A stretch of 64,000 nt of DNA from Rhodoblastus sphagnicola. GTDB taxonomy: Bacteria; Pseudomonadota; Alphaproteobacteria; Rhizobiales; Beijerinckiaceae. The notes below the pieces were generated by a model. It ran no database searches and was not told the DNA's origin. It saw only the letters and a program-made list of their open reading frames with translations. A program made the translations under genes and the position numbers. Below, in pieces: positions 17,720 through 26,178 of the stretch. Positions within the stretch are counted from its first letter, which is position 1; every line of letters starts with the position of its first letter. The stretch covers positions 37,928-101,927 of the forward strand of contig NZ_NHSJ01000018.1 of NCBI RefSeq assembly GCF_002937075.1, in the 5' to 3' direction.

Positions 17720-18304
17720 ATGACTTTGAGATACTGCATATTCTCCGGCTCCAGTTCGGGAAGGCTTCCGGTTTACGCCGAGGCGGCGGAGCGGCTCGGC
17801 CATGCGCTTGTCGAGGCCGGGATCGGTGTCGTTTACGGAGGCGCTTCGGTCGGCTTGATGGGGATCATCGCAAACGCCGTGCAGTCCCGCGGGGGCGAAG
17901 TCATCGGCGTCATCCCGCGCGCGCTCGTCGAAAAGGAGGTCGCGCATACCCAGCTCGCCGATCTCCGAATCGTCGACACGATGCACCAACGCAAGGCCCT
18001 GATGGCCGAATTGTCGGACGGCTTCATCGCATTGCCCGGCGGCATCGGCACGCTCGAAGAACTTTTTGAAATATGGACCTGGGCGCAACTCGGGTATCAC
18101 GGCAAGCCATGCGCGCTGTTGAACGTCAACGGCTTCTATGACGGCCTGGCGTCATTCCTCGACCACATCGCCGACGAAGCTTTTCTGAAGCCCGTTCACC
18201 GGAACATGTTGATCGTCGAACCGGAGGTGAGTCCATTGTTGACCGCGTTGCGGGCCTACGAGGCGCCCCAGGCGACAAAATGGATCGCGGCGACGAACAC
18301 CTGA
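17720..18304 (+). CDS. LOG-family nucleoside-5'-monophosphate phosphoribohydrolase (TIGR00730 type)
   Basis: Proteins of this family cleave the N-glycosidic bond of (cytokinin) nucleoside monophosphates, releasing base and ribose phosphate. The 194-residue product opens RYCIFSGSSSGRLPVYAEAA and has VVYGGASVGLMGIIANAV. It carries the family signature MHQRKALMAELSDGFIALPG followed by GIGTLEELFEIWTWAQLG, with the catalytic Arg/Glu positions intact. Whether the natural substrate is a cytokinin ribotide or AMP/GMP cannot be decided. The ATG follows GAGGAGCA. It is preceded by a methyltransferase gene in the same direction. Confidence 0.9.
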   Translation: MTLRYCIFSGSSSGRLPVYAEAAERLGHALVEAGIGVVYGGASVGLMGIIANAVQSRGGEVIGVIPRALVEKEVAHTQLADLRIVDTMHQRKALMAELSDGFIALPGGIGTLEELFEIWTWAQLGYHGKPCALLNVNGFYDGLASFLDHIADEAFLKPVHRNMLIVEPEVSPLLTALRAYEAPQATKWIAATNT

Positions 18305-18458
18305 CGCCCAACGAAGCGCGGCTGGGACACGATCCGTGGGCCGCCATCCCTGGGCCGCGCTCGGGCGCTTCGCCGCCATGCTTGTCGGTCCCCCGATTAC
18401 TCCGAATTAACGGAAGGCGCTGCGTGATTTTCGCCGCGGCTTCTGGCATAATGGCGTC

Positions 18459-18953
18459 ATGACCGATCTTCTCGACATTCCCCTGCGCGCCATCGATGGC
18501 GAAACTCGCACCCTGCGCGATTACGCCGGCAAAGTTATTCTGGTCGTCAACGTCGCCAGCCGCTGCGGCTTCACGCCCCAATATTCGGGGCTTGAGGCGA
18601 TCTACCGGCGCTACGGAGCGCAGGGCTTCGTGGTGCTCGGCTTTCCCTGCGACCAGTTCGGCCACCAGGAGCCCGGCGACGACGCGGAAATCAAGACGTT
18701 TTGCACCGTGAACTACGGGGTGTCCTTTCCCATGTTCGCCAAGGTCGAGGTCAACGGCGACAAGGCCCACCCGCTGTTCCGCGCGCTGAAACACGACGCC
18801 CCCGGCATGCTCGGCACCAAGGCGATCAAGTGGAATTTCACCAAATTCCTGATCGGCCGCGACGGCAAGGCGCTGCGCCGCTATCCCCCCACCGAAAAGC
18901 CGCAGGATTTGTCCTCCGACATCGAAAAGGCTCTCGACAAGACCTTGGGTTGA
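18459..18953 (+). CDS. Glutathione peroxidase family (thioredoxin-fold peroxidase)
   Basis: It reduces hydroperoxides with thiol donors. The 164 residues show ILVVNVASRCGFTPQYSGLE (peroxidatic Cys in the CGFT motif, not selenocysteine), VVLGFPCDQFGHQEPG (the family GFPCNQF-type motif with the resolving Cys), and IKWNFTKFLIGRDG carrying the conserved Trp-Asn. The conserved tetrad is complete. No leader peptide is present, so a cytoplasmic location is likely. It is convergent with the MFS transporter gene. Confidence 0.93.
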   Translation: MTDLLDIPLRAIDGETRTLRDYAGKVILVVNVASRCGFTPQYSGLEAIYRRYGAQGFVVLGFPCDQFGHQEPGDDAEIKTFCTVNYGVSFPMFAKVEVNGDKAHPLFRALKHDAPGMLGTKAIKWNFTKFLIGRDGKALRRYPPTEKPQDLSSDIEKALDKTLG

Positions 18954-19063
18954 GAGTGGCGCGCGCGTGAACATGATTTGATCGTTCGCCGTCAACGCCC
19001 ACTCCCTGGATTGTCCCGCGCCAGGGCGGCCGCTCCGCTAGAACCGGGCGACCGCCGCTCTTG

Positions 19064-20392
19064 CTATTGGCCGGGCGCGACCGCCTCCGCCGCCGCGCGG
19101 CGATAGGTCAGGTCGAGGGCGAGCACGCACAGGCCCGAGACCAGCATGGCGCCGGCGAACAATTGATAGAGTTCGGCGGGTTTCCATCCGAGATTGAGCA
19201 TGTAGCCCGTGAACAGCGGCGCCAGCGCCGCGACGCCGCGGCCGATGCCGATCATCCAGCCCACGCCGGTCGCGCGCGCCGCCGCCGCATAGATTTTGGG
19301 GCTGATGGCGTAAAACGCCACCACGCCGCCGTTCGCGGCCACCCCCACGCCCACGGCGAACGCGAGCGCCAGCCCGAGCGACCCCATGAATTTGGCGAAC
19401 AGCACGAAGAACAGCGCGCCCGAGCCGAGGATCAGCGCCGTGACGAGGCGCGGCTGTATTTTCAGCGAGAGCAGCGCGAAAATCAGCGAGGCCAGCACGC
19501 CGCCCGCCGAAACGAGCGCGCCGGCGCGCACGCCCATGGCGGGGTCGCCCGACACCTGGGCGATCAGCTTCACCGTCCAGGAATTGGTGAAGTAAAACGC
19601 CGCCATCAACGCGGAGAACCCCAGCCAAAGCAGGGCCGTGCGCCACAGCATGATCCCCTGGAAGACGATGGTGAAGACCGTGCTGCGGCTCGCCTCCTGC
19701 TCGGACGGCGGCAGGATTTCGGACGCGGCGAGGCCGAGTTTGCGCGCGATGCGATTGTAGGCGCGCAGGGCGTCGCGCGGGCGCTTTTCGATCAGATATT
19801 CGATGGACTCAGGCAGTTCCACCACGGCGAGCGCGAGAACGAGCAGGCTGACGAGGGTGGCGCAGCCGAACGGGCCGCGCCAGCCCCATTGGTCGATGAG
19901 GACGGTGGTGAGGGCGCCGCCGAGCGCCGCGCCCAGCGGGAGGCCGACGCCATAGAGTCCCATGGCGACGCCCCGCCGCCGGTCGGACGAAAATTCCGAC
20001 GCCACCACATTGAGGCTGGAGACGATCGCGCCCATCCACACCCCGGAGAACACGCGAGCGATCAGCAATTGGTTGAAGGTCTGGGCGCAGGTCGAAGCCG
20101 CCAGGCCCGCAACGAGCAGGGCGAGGCACAGGATGACATGCGCCCGGCGGCCGATGCGGTCGGCCAGGGGCGAGATCAGCAGGGCGCCGGCGGCCGAGCC
20201 GAGCACGCCGCCCGACAGCAAGGTGCCGATTTCGACCGGACCGATCGACCAGACCTTGGCCACATAGGGCGCGACAAAGGCCATGACGACAATGTCGTAG
20301 CCATCGACCATGGCGATGATCAGGCATGTCAAGACGGCGAGGATCTGAAACCGCCGCATCGGCTGGGTCGCGATCGCCTTTCGTAAATCCAT
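19064..20392 (-). CDS. MFS transporter, aromatic acid:H+ symporter (AAHS)-like
   Basis: A 442-residue inner-membrane transporter with 12 predicted helices. Helix 1 contains AMVDGYDIVVMAFVAPYVAK, close to the D-G-x-D motif characteristic of AAHS members such as PcaK. The loop 2-3 signature LADRIGRRAHVI is present, and the mid-loop LPESIEYLIEKRPRDALRAY is typical. It is divergent from the acyl-CoA ligase gene across a 307-base regulatory gap. The neighbouring ligase, amidohydrolase and dehydrogenase suggest it imports the carboxylic or aromatic acid that the cluster degrades (inference). Confidence 0.87.
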   Translation of the reverse strand: MDLRKAIATQPMRRFQILAVLTCLIIAMVDGYDIVVMAFVAPYVAKVWSIGPVEIGTLLSGGVLGSAAGALLISPLADRIGRRAHVILCLALLVAGLAASTCAQTFNQLLIARVFSGVWMGAIVSSLNVVASEFSSDRRRGVAMGLYGVGLPLGAALGGALTTVLIDQWGWRGPFGCATLVSLLVLALAVVELPESIEYLIEKRPRDALRAYNRIARKLGLAASEILPPSEQEASRSTVFTIVFQGIMLWRTALLWLGFSALMAAFYFTNSWTVKLIAQVSGDPAMGVRAGALVSAGGVLASLIFALLSLKIQPRLVTALILGSGALFFVLFAKFMGSLGLALAFAVGVGVAANGGVVAFYAISPKIYAAAARATGVGWMIGIGRGVAALAPLFTGYMLNLGWKPAELYQLFAGAMLVSGLCVLALDLTYRRAAAEAVAPGQ

Positions 20393-20642
20393 TGTTTCCT
20401 CCCTTTGTTATTGTTGTCTTTGTTGGTCTTGATCTTGGCGGCAGGCGCGGCGCGCATGCGCGATCATGGGGCCACGCAGGCCCGCCAATGACAATTTCAA
20501 AGGTGGGCGCGCGGCCCCAAGCTGAGCGTTTGTCACGCTTTTCCAGCAAAACGACCCCGAAAATCCGCACGAATGGGAAATCCGCGCTGCAACAACGCGG
20601 CGCGGGCGGAAAACATTTTCCATTGCCAGCGGCGCCGGGCCG

Positions 20643-20682
20643 ATATAATTATATAACATTATCATATTTGCGCATAATTATA
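20643..20682. promoter_or_regulatory. AT-rich palindromic segment in the transporter/ligase divergent promoter
   Basis: Within a GC-rich gap the stretch just before the ligase start contains the perfect palindrome ATATAATTATAT (20643-20654) and a second ATAATTAT (20674-20681). It also has a TATATAACAT segment resembling one half of the MarR-type palindrome at 25146-25172. It is a candidate operator for the MarR regulator of the cluster. The ligase ATG at 20700 follows AGGGAGAACGCCC. Confidence 0.45.
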
Positions 20683-20699
20683 CCATAGGGAGAACGCCC

Positions 20700-22304
20700 A
20701 TGAGCAGCCGCCGCGCCGAACTGGCCGCGCTATTTCCGCCGGGAGAGCGCACCATCGTCAACATTCTGTGCCGTCAGGCGGAGCGTCATGGCGACAGGAT
20801 CGTGCTGCGCTTCGGCGAAACCGCCATCAGCTTTCGCGATCTGCGCAATCTCGCGGCCCGGTTCGCCGGCGCGCTCAAGGACGCCGGGGTGAGGAGCGGC
20901 GACCGCGTCGCGCTGATGTGCGGCAACCGCCTGGAATTCGTCGAGGCCTTTGTCGGCTGCGCCTGGCTGGGCGCGATTGTCGTGCCCATCAACGTCGCCT
21001 CGCGCGGCGCGCAGCTCGCCCATGTCATCCGCGACAGCGCGCCGAAACTGTTGTTGACCGAACCGGCCAATCTCAGCGTTTTCGCCGACCTGCCGGTTGA
21101 CGCCCTGCCGATGGACCTGATCTGGAGCTTCGATCCGCCGCCACTGGACAAGGTCAAGAACGCGGCCTGCCGGCTGGCGCCGCCGCGCGACGTGGTCGCC
21201 GCGCCCGCCTCCGCCCGCCCCGGCGACATCGCCGCCATTCTCTACACCTCCGGCACCACAGGGCCGTCCAAGGGGGTTTGCCTGCCCAACGCCCAATATT
21301 TCTGGTGGGGCGCCAATGGCGTCAATTCGCAGGGGCTGGTCCCGGAGGACATCCTCTACACCTGCCTGCCGCTGTTTCACATCAACGCCCAGCACACCTT
21401 CATGGAATCGCTGCTGCTCGGGTGCGAACTGACCATCGAGGCGCGTTTTTCCGCGTCCGGCTTCTGGCCGGCGGTGCGCCAGACCAAGGCGACCGTCGTC
21501 TATCTCATCGGCGCGATCGTGCCGATTTTGCTGGGGCAGGAGCCAAGGGCCGACGATTGCGACCACGCTCTCCGCCTCGCCATGTGCCCGGGCATCTCGC
21601 CCGCCGATTTCGTGGCCTTTCCCAAGCGCTTCAACGTGCGGCTGATGAACGCCTATGGTTCGACCGAGACCAACCAGATCATGGGCCACGCCGACCGCCC
21701 GCAACGGCCGGGATCGCTGGGCTTTTGCGATGAAAATTACGAGGCGCGGGTGGTGGACGCCGAGGACGCCGAAGTCCCCGACGGCACGCCGGGCGAGCTG
21801 GTCTTGCGCGGACGCGAGCCGTTCTCGCTGGCCGCCGGCTATCTCAACCTGCCGGGCAAGACGGTGGAGGCCTGGCGCAATCTGTGGTTCCACACCGGCG
21901 ACCGCGTGCGCCGCGATCCCGACGGGCAATTCCTGTTCATCGACCGCGTCAAAGATTCCATTCGCCGGCGCGGCGAGAATATTTCCTCCTATGAGGTCGA
22001 GGACGTGCTGCGCAGCCATCCCGCCATCGCCGCCGCCACCGTCTACGCCGTGCCCTCGGCTCTCGGCGAAGACGAGGTCATGGCGGCGCTGGTGCTGGCC
22101 GAAGACGCCGAGGTCGAATTCTTGGACATCGTCAAATATTGCGAGCAGCATCTCGCCTATTTCTGCGTACCCCGCTACCTGCGCGTGGTCGAGGATCTGC
22201 CCGTCACCGAAACCGGCAAGGTAAAAAAATTCGTTTTGCGTGACGAGGGCGTCACCGACGAGACCTTCGATCTTGAAGAGACCGGATACAAACTGAAGCG
22301 TTGA
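20700..22304 (+). CDS. Acyl-CoA ligase (AMP-binding, ANL superfamily)
   Basis: It activates a carboxylic acid through an acyl-adenylate to its CoA thioester. The 534-residue protein has the P-loop-like motif AAILYTSGTTGPSKGVCLPN (about residues 179-198). A5 (LMNAYGSTETNQI), A7 (WFHTGDRVRRDPDGQFLFID), A8 (RVKDSIRRRGENISSYEVED) and the A10 lysine (PVTETGKVKKFVLR) follow. It is most like the CaiC/crotonobetaine-CoA ligase branch and ligases used for aryl-propenoic acids. The amidohydrolase gene follows within 12 bases. The chain length or aromatic nature of the substrate is not readable. Confidence 0.88.
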   Translation: MSSRRAELAALFPPGERTIVNILCRQAERHGDRIVLRFGETAISFRDLRNLAARFAGALKDAGVRSGDRVALMCGNRLEFVEAFVGCAWLGAIVVPINVASRGAQLAHVIRDSAPKLLLTEPANLSVFADLPVDALPMDLIWSFDPPPLDKVKNAACRLAPPRDVVAAPASARPGDIAAILYTSGTTGPSKGVCLPNAQYFWWGANGVNSQGLVPEDILYTCLPLFHINAQHTFMESLLLGCELTIEARFSASGFWPAVRQTKATVVYLIGAIVPILLGQEPRADDCDHALRLAMCPGISPADFVAFPKRFNVRLMNAYGSTETNQIMGHADRPQRPGSLGFCDENYEARVVDAEDAEVPDGTPGELVLRGREPFSLAAGYLNLPGKTVEAWRNLWFHTGDRVRRDPDGQFLFIDRVKDSIRRRGENISSYEVEDVLRSHPAIAAATVYAVPSALGEDEVMAALVLAEDAEVEFLDIVKYCEQHLAYFCVPRYLRVVEDLPVTETGKVKKFVLRDEGVTDETFDLEETGYKLKR

Positions 22305-22315
22305 GGGGAACGGCC

Positions 22316-23188
22316 ATGTTGGACTTGAGCAAGATTGTCGCCATCGATATTCACACCCATGCCGAGGAACCCTGCGGCACACATGCCGACGACGGCTATG
22401 ACGCGCTTCAGGAGGCGATGAAGGCCTATTTCAAGCCCAAGCACAATCATCGCCCGACGCCGCACGAAACCGCCGCTTACTATCGCGAACGCAACATGGC
22501 CTGCGTGATCTTTCCGGTGGACGCCGAGCGCGAGACCGGCTTTCGCCGCTACAAGAACGAGGAGGTCGCGGAAGCCGCCGCCGCCAACAGCGATGTCCTG
22601 ATTCCCTTCGCCAGCATCGACCCCGCCAAGGGCAAGCTGGGCGCGCGCGAGGCGCGGCGGCTGGTGCGCGATTTCGGCATTCGCGGTTTCAAGTTTCATC
22701 CGACCATGCAGGGATTCTATCCCAACGACCGCAGCGCCTATGTGCTGTACGAAGCCATCGCGGAAGCCGGCGCCGTCGCTTTGTTCCACAGCGGCCAGAC
22801 CGGCGTCGGCTCCGGCATGCGCGGCGGCAATGGCATGCGGCTGAAATATTCCAATCCGATGTTCATCGACGATGTCGCGGTGGATTTCCCGGACATGCCG
22901 ATCATTCTGGCGCACCCGTCCTTTCCCTGGCAGGACGAGGCGCTGGCGGTGGCGACCCACAAGCCCAATGTTTACATCGATCTCTCCGGCTGGTCGCCGC
23001 GCTTCTTCCCCGCCAATCTCGTGCAATACGCCAACACCGTGCTGAAACACAAAATGCTGTTCGGCTCGGACTGGCCGGTGATCCTGCCCGACCGCTGGAT
23101 CGCCGATTTCGAGAAGATCGACATCAGGCCGGAGGTGCGGCCGCTGATCATGAAGGAAAACGCGATCAAACTGCTCAAGCTCGCCTGA
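22316..23188 (+). CDS. Amidohydrolase-superfamily hydrolase (possibly beta-ketoacyl-CoA hydrolase)
   Basis: A 290-residue TIM-barrel metal hydrolase of the amidohydrolase 2 family. The metal ligands appear as IDIHTHAE near the N-terminus, GFKFHPTMQGFYPND, ALFHSGQTG, IILAHPSFPWQDEA and the late Asp in LFGSDWPVI. Close relatives in p-coumarate/phenylpropanoid pathways act as 4-hydroxyphenyl-beta-ketoacyl-CoA hydrolases (CouO type). That role fits the neighbouring ligase and dehydrogenase but is inference. The ATG at 22316 follows GAGGGGAACGGCC. It is co-transcribed with the ligase and followed by a family-B repeat pair. Confidence 0.82.
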   Translation: MLDLSKIVAIDIHTHAEEPCGTHADDGYDALQEAMKAYFKPKHNHRPTPHETAAYYRERNMACVIFPVDAERETGFRRYKNEEVAEAAAANSDVLIPFASIDPAKGKLGAREARRLVRDFGIRGFKFHPTMQGFYPNDRSAYVLYEAIAEAGAVALFHSGQTGVGSGMRGGNGMRLKYSNPMFIDDVAVDFPDMPIILAHPSFPWQDEALAVATHKPNVYIDLSGWSPRFFPANLVQYANTVLKHKMLFGSDWPVILPDRWIADFEKIDIRPEVRPLIMKENAIKLLKLA

Positions 23189-23218
23189 GCGCGAGCAAGG
23201 CGATCCGCCGAAAACAGC

Positions 23219-23343
23219 CGTGGACCGCCCCCGCCCTTCGAGACGGCCCCTGACGGGGCCTCCTCAGGGTGAGGGCTACTTATTGATTTAGATAGCTAAC
23301 CCCTCATGGTGAGGAGCCGCTGCAAGCGGCGTCTCGAACCATG
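23219..23343. repeat. Dispersed repeat family B, paired inverted copies
   Basis: A left copy (TGGACCGCCCCCGCCCTTCG onward to GAGGGCTACT) and an inverted right copy (CCCCTCATGGTGAGGAGCCG to GTCTCGAACC) flank a short AT-rich spacer. It fills the gap between two convergent genes and could act as a bidirectional hairpin terminator. Confidence 0.7.
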
Positions 23344-23373
23344 GCCACGGAACCGCCCGACCCGACGTCGCCC

Positions 23374-25095
23374 TCAGCGCAGCCCCGCGAGAACGCGATA
23401 ATCCTCGATGTCGCGTTTCGGCTGCACGATCTGCGCGGCGAGGCTTTGGCATTCCGGCGCGATATCGTCGGCGAATACGCGGGCGAGGCCCACCCAATGA
23501 TCCTCGCCCGCGCCGGCGGCGGCGGCGCCCCGGCACAGCAGCGCGCCGCCCAGCGCGAGGCCGAACAGGCGCAGATAGGTCGAGGCGACCAGCAGTTTTT
23601 CGGTGTCGGACAGATCGGCGGCCAAAGCCGCCGCGCTGGCCTGCTCCCAGGCGGCGAGGGCGTCGCGCAAGCGTCCGGCGGCGGCGGCGCCAATGCGCGT
23701 TTCCGCCGCCGCGACATCGGCGCGGGATTCCGCGATCAGCTTGCGCAAATCCTCGCCCTGGTCGCGGCCGATCTTGCGCATGACGAGGTCGGTCGCCTGA
23801 ATGGCGTTGGTTCCCTCGTAAATCGGCGCGATGCGAATGTCGCGGTAGAATTGCGCGACGCCGGTCTCCTCGACAAAGCCCATGCCGCCGTGGACCTGCA
23901 CGCACAGCGAGGCGACTTCGCAGCCGATATCGGTGGAAAAGGCTTTCACCACCGGCGTCAGCAAGCCGGCGCGCAACTCGCCCTGTCGGCGCGCTTCGGC
24001 ATCGTCGCCGCGCTCGGCTTGATCGATGGCGGCGGCGGCGCAATAGGCGATGGCGCGCGTGGCGGCGGTGAGCGCGCGCATCCGCGCGAGCATGCGGCCC
24101 ATGTCGGGATGGGCCGCGATCGGCGCCGGACTGTCGAAGCCGGCCGCGCGGCCCTGGCGGCGCTCCAGCGCATAGGCCAGCGCCCGCTGCGTCGCCTTTT
24201 CCGCCATGGAAACGCCCTGGATGCCGGTGTCGAGCCGCGCCTTGTTCATCATGGTGAACATGCAGGCGAGACCCTCGTTCTCGCGACCGACCAGCCAGGC
24301 CTTGGCGCCGCCGTTTTCGCCGAAAATCATGGTGCAGGTCGGCGAGCCCTTGATGCCGAGCTTGTGCTCGATCCCGGCGCAGCGCAGATCGTTGCGCTCC
24401 CCCAGGTTGCCATCGGCATCGACGAGGAATTTCGGCGCCAGGAACAGCGAAAGGCCCTTGATCCCCGGCGGCGCGTCCGGCAATCGCGCCAGCACGAGAT
24501 GGACGATGTTCTCGGCCATGTCGTGCTCGCCGAAAGTGATGAAAATCTTCTGGCCGGTGAGGCGCCAGCTTCCGTCGCCGGCGGGAACGGCCCGCGCGCG
24601 TAAAAGGGCGAGGTCCGAACCCGCCTGCGGCTCGGTGAGATTCATGGTTCCCGTCCATTGGCCGGAGACGAGTTTCGGCAGGTAGAGCGCCTTGAGTTCG
24701 TCGCTGGCGTGGGTGTGAAGCGCATCGGCCGCGCCACGCGTGATCGTCGGCAAGGTGGCGAAGGCCATGCAGGCGGAGGCCAGGGTTTCGGTCGAGACCG
24801 CGCCCAAAACCGTGGGCAGGCCGGAGCCGCCGAAATTTTCCGGCTGGGCGAGCGCGTTCCAGCCGGCTTCCCGCCAGTCGCGATAGATGTCGCGGAAGCC
24901 GGGCGGGGTCGTCACGCCCGTTTCGCGCCAGGTGGCCCCGACGAGATCGGACACGCGGTCGAGCGGGGCCACCTTGTCCCGCGCGAAGCGACCGGCCTCC
25001 TCGACAATGGCCCGGATGTCCTCGGGGTCCAGATGCGGCGCGGCGATGCGGGTCAATGTGAAGACAATGTCTTCGGTCGGAGCGCGGTAGGACAT
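23374..25095 (-). CDS. Acyl-CoA dehydrogenase (DmdC/long ACAD type)
   Basis: A flavoprotein that oxidises an acyl-CoA to the 2-enoyl-CoA. It has 573 residues, longer than the classical 380-residue enzymes, with the C-terminal extension seen in DmdC-type dehydrogenases. Visible are FGGSGLPTVLGAVSTETLAS, the FAD/substrate segment GTMNLTEPQAGSDLALLRAR, KIFITFGEHDMAENIVHLVL, and QVHGGMGFVEETGVAQFYRD followed by RIAPIYEGTNAIQATDLVMR, where the glutamate is the usual catalytic base. The start ATG follows GAGGAAGAGAACC. It is divergent from marR across the palindromic operator, so it is probably controlled by it. Confidence 0.9.
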   Translation of the reverse strand: MSYRAPTEDIVFTLTRIAAPHLDPEDIRAIVEEAGRFARDKVAPLDRVSDLVGATWRETGVTTPPGFRDIYRDWREAGWNALAQPENFGGSGLPTVLGAVSTETLASACMAFATLPTITRGAADALHTHASDELKALYLPKLVSGQWTGTMNLTEPQAGSDLALLRARAVPAGDGSWRLTGQKIFITFGEHDMAENIVHLVLARLPDAPPGIKGLSLFLAPKFLVDADGNLGERNDLRCAGIEHKLGIKGSPTCTMIFGENGGAKAWLVGRENEGLACMFTMMNKARLDTGIQGVSMAEKATQRALAYALERRQGRAAGFDSPAPIAAHPDMGRMLARMRALTAATRAIAYCAAAAIDQAERGDDAEARRQGELRAGLLTPVVKAFSTDIGCEVASLCVQVHGGMGFVEETGVAQFYRDIRIAPIYEGTNAIQATDLVMRKIGRDQGEDLRKLIAESRADVAAAETRIGAAAAGRLRDALAAWEQASAAALAADLSDTEKLLVASTYLRLFGLALGGALLCRGAAAAGAGEDHWVGLARVFADDIAPECQSLAAQIVQPKRDIEDYRVLAGLR

Positions 25096-25145
25096 GGTTC
25101 TCTTCCTCGATCGCAATGAAAGTCGGACCAGGCGGCGGAATTTTG

Positions 25146-25172
25146 TATATAAGATAATTGTTATATTATATA
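25146..25172. promoter_or_regulatory. 27-bp palindrome, likely MarR operator
   Basis: Arms TATATAAGATAA and TTATATTATATA face each other across a TTG centre, with one mismatched pair. It lies between the divergent dehydrogenase (start 25095) and marR (start 25210) genes in otherwise GC-rich DNA. Length, symmetry and position match MarR-family operators, so it probably controls both genes. Confidence 0.7.
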
Positions 25173-25209
25173 CTCGTTTTTGGCAAATGGAAGCCGGCGG
25201 GAGGAAGGG

Positions 25210-25701
25210 ATGGTGAAGGCGAAGGCGGCGGCGCCGGGAAACGGTCTGGATATGGCGAGCCTGGATATGGCAGGCCTGCATTTGGGAAGTCTCGAACACG
25301 CCGCCGGCTATGTGATGCGGCGCGCGCAAATGGCCGTCTTCAACGACTTTGCCGCGCGGTTCGCGGCTTTGGACCTGAAGCCCGGCCAATATTCGACGCT
25401 ACAGGTGATCGCGTCCAACCCCGGCCAGCCGCAATCGGCGCTCGGCGCCGCGCTGGGCATCCTGCGGCCCAATTTCGTGGCCATGCTCGATGGGTTGGAG
25501 CGACGCGGCCTCGCGCGCCGCGTCCGGTCGGAACAGGATCGGCGCCTGCAAGCCGTGATCCTGACCGACAAGGGCCGGGCTTTGCTGAAGCGCGCCCAGG
25601 CCGTACAATCCGCGCAAGAGGCGCGCATCTCCGACATTCTTGGCGAGGAGGGGCGCGACCGCCTGATCGCCCTGTCGCTCCGGCTTTGGCGCGAATTGTA
25701 G
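25210..25701 (+). CDS. MarR-family transcriptional regulator
   Basis: A 163-residue winged-helix regulator, usually a repressor released by an aromatic acid or acyl-CoA. The core contains LDLKPGQYSTLQVIASNPGQ, the recognition region LGAALGILRPNFVAMLDGLE, and the wing RRGLARRVRSEQDRRLQAVI followed by LTDKGRALL. The order is typical of MarR/SlyA. I chose the ATG at 25210 because GAGGAAGG precedes it directly, although an in-frame start ten codons earlier exists. It is divergent from the acyl-CoA dehydrogenase and is the obvious local regulator of the 19-25 kb catabolic cluster. Confidence 0.9.
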   Translation: MVKAKAAAPGNGLDMASLDMAGLHLGSLEHAAGYVMRRAQMAVFNDFAARFAALDLKPGQYSTLQVIASNPGQPQSALGAALGILRPNFVAMLDGLERRGLARRVRSEQDRRLQAVILTDKGRALLKRAQAVQSAQEARISDILGEEGRDRLIALSLRLWREL

Positions 25702-25792
25702 CGCGGCGCGATTTTTTGCTCGACCTTGGCGGAACTTTTCGCGCCCATCCGCGTTTTCGGCGCAGCGCCGGACGGGAGCATGATCCCAGGAC

Positions 25793-25843
25793 GTGGACAC
25801 CGGTTTTTGGAAAAGATCATGCGAAAACAAAGTGTCTAGAGCG
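25793..25843. repeat. Dispersed repeat family C
   Basis: The sequence GTGGACACCGGTTTTTGGAA, then AAGATCATGCGAAAACAAAG and TGTCTAGAGC, recurs nearly identically at 57036-57084. It is an intergenic repeat with a GATCATGCGAAAACAAAG core like those seen in many Rhizobiales genomes. Its function is unknown. Confidence 0.65.
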
Positions 25844-25875
25844 CGAGACCGGCGCATTTCACGGAGGCGTCATCC

Positions 25876-26070
25876 ATGCAAGCCAGCATGCAGGAAGCTG
25901 AAATTCACACTTACGCGCGGCAGTTGTTCGAGGCGCGCGGCGCCAAGGCCGCGGCCGAGGCGGCGCAGAAGGCGCACGCCTTCGAGGAAAAGGGCGACAA
26001 GGAGCAATCGCGGACCTGGCGCCACATCGAGGCGGCGATCAAGCTGATGCGCGGCCCGAACCAGAGCTGA
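25876..26070 (+). CDS. Small conserved-looking helical protein, 64 residues
   Basis: It begins MQASMQEAEIHTYARQLFEA and continues with an Ala/Lys-rich helix (AKAAAEAAQKAHAFEEKGDK) and ENW-like SRTWRHIEAAIKLMRGP. It is charged, soluble and probably all-helical. A second ATG at 25888 gives 60 residues. It stands alone after a family-C repeat and is followed directly by three GC hairpins that may terminate it. I do not assign a function. Confidence 0.65.
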   Translation: MQASMQEAEIHTYARQLFEARGAKAAAEAAQKAHAFEEKGDKEQSRTWRHIEAAIKLMRGPNQS

Positions 26071-26171
26071 ATTTCGGCGGGGCGGCGCGCCGCCCCCCAG
26101 GGCCAGAATTTCGGCGGGGCGGCGCGCCGCCCCCAAGACCAAGATTTCGGCGGGGCGGCGCGCCGCCCCGC
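26071..26171. repeat. Three tandem GC-hairpin repeats between convergent genes
   Basis: Three copies of about 36 bases (26071, 26108, 26144) each contain ATTTCGGCGGGGCGGCGCGC followed by CGCCCC. Each forms a perfect GGGGCGGCGCGCCGCCCC palindrome. Spacers are CAGGGCCAGA and AAGACCAAG. They lie between the stop codons of the small gene and the convergent TonB receptor, so termination or transcript-end protection is likely. Confidence 0.85.
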
Positions 26172-26178
26172 TTGCCCT

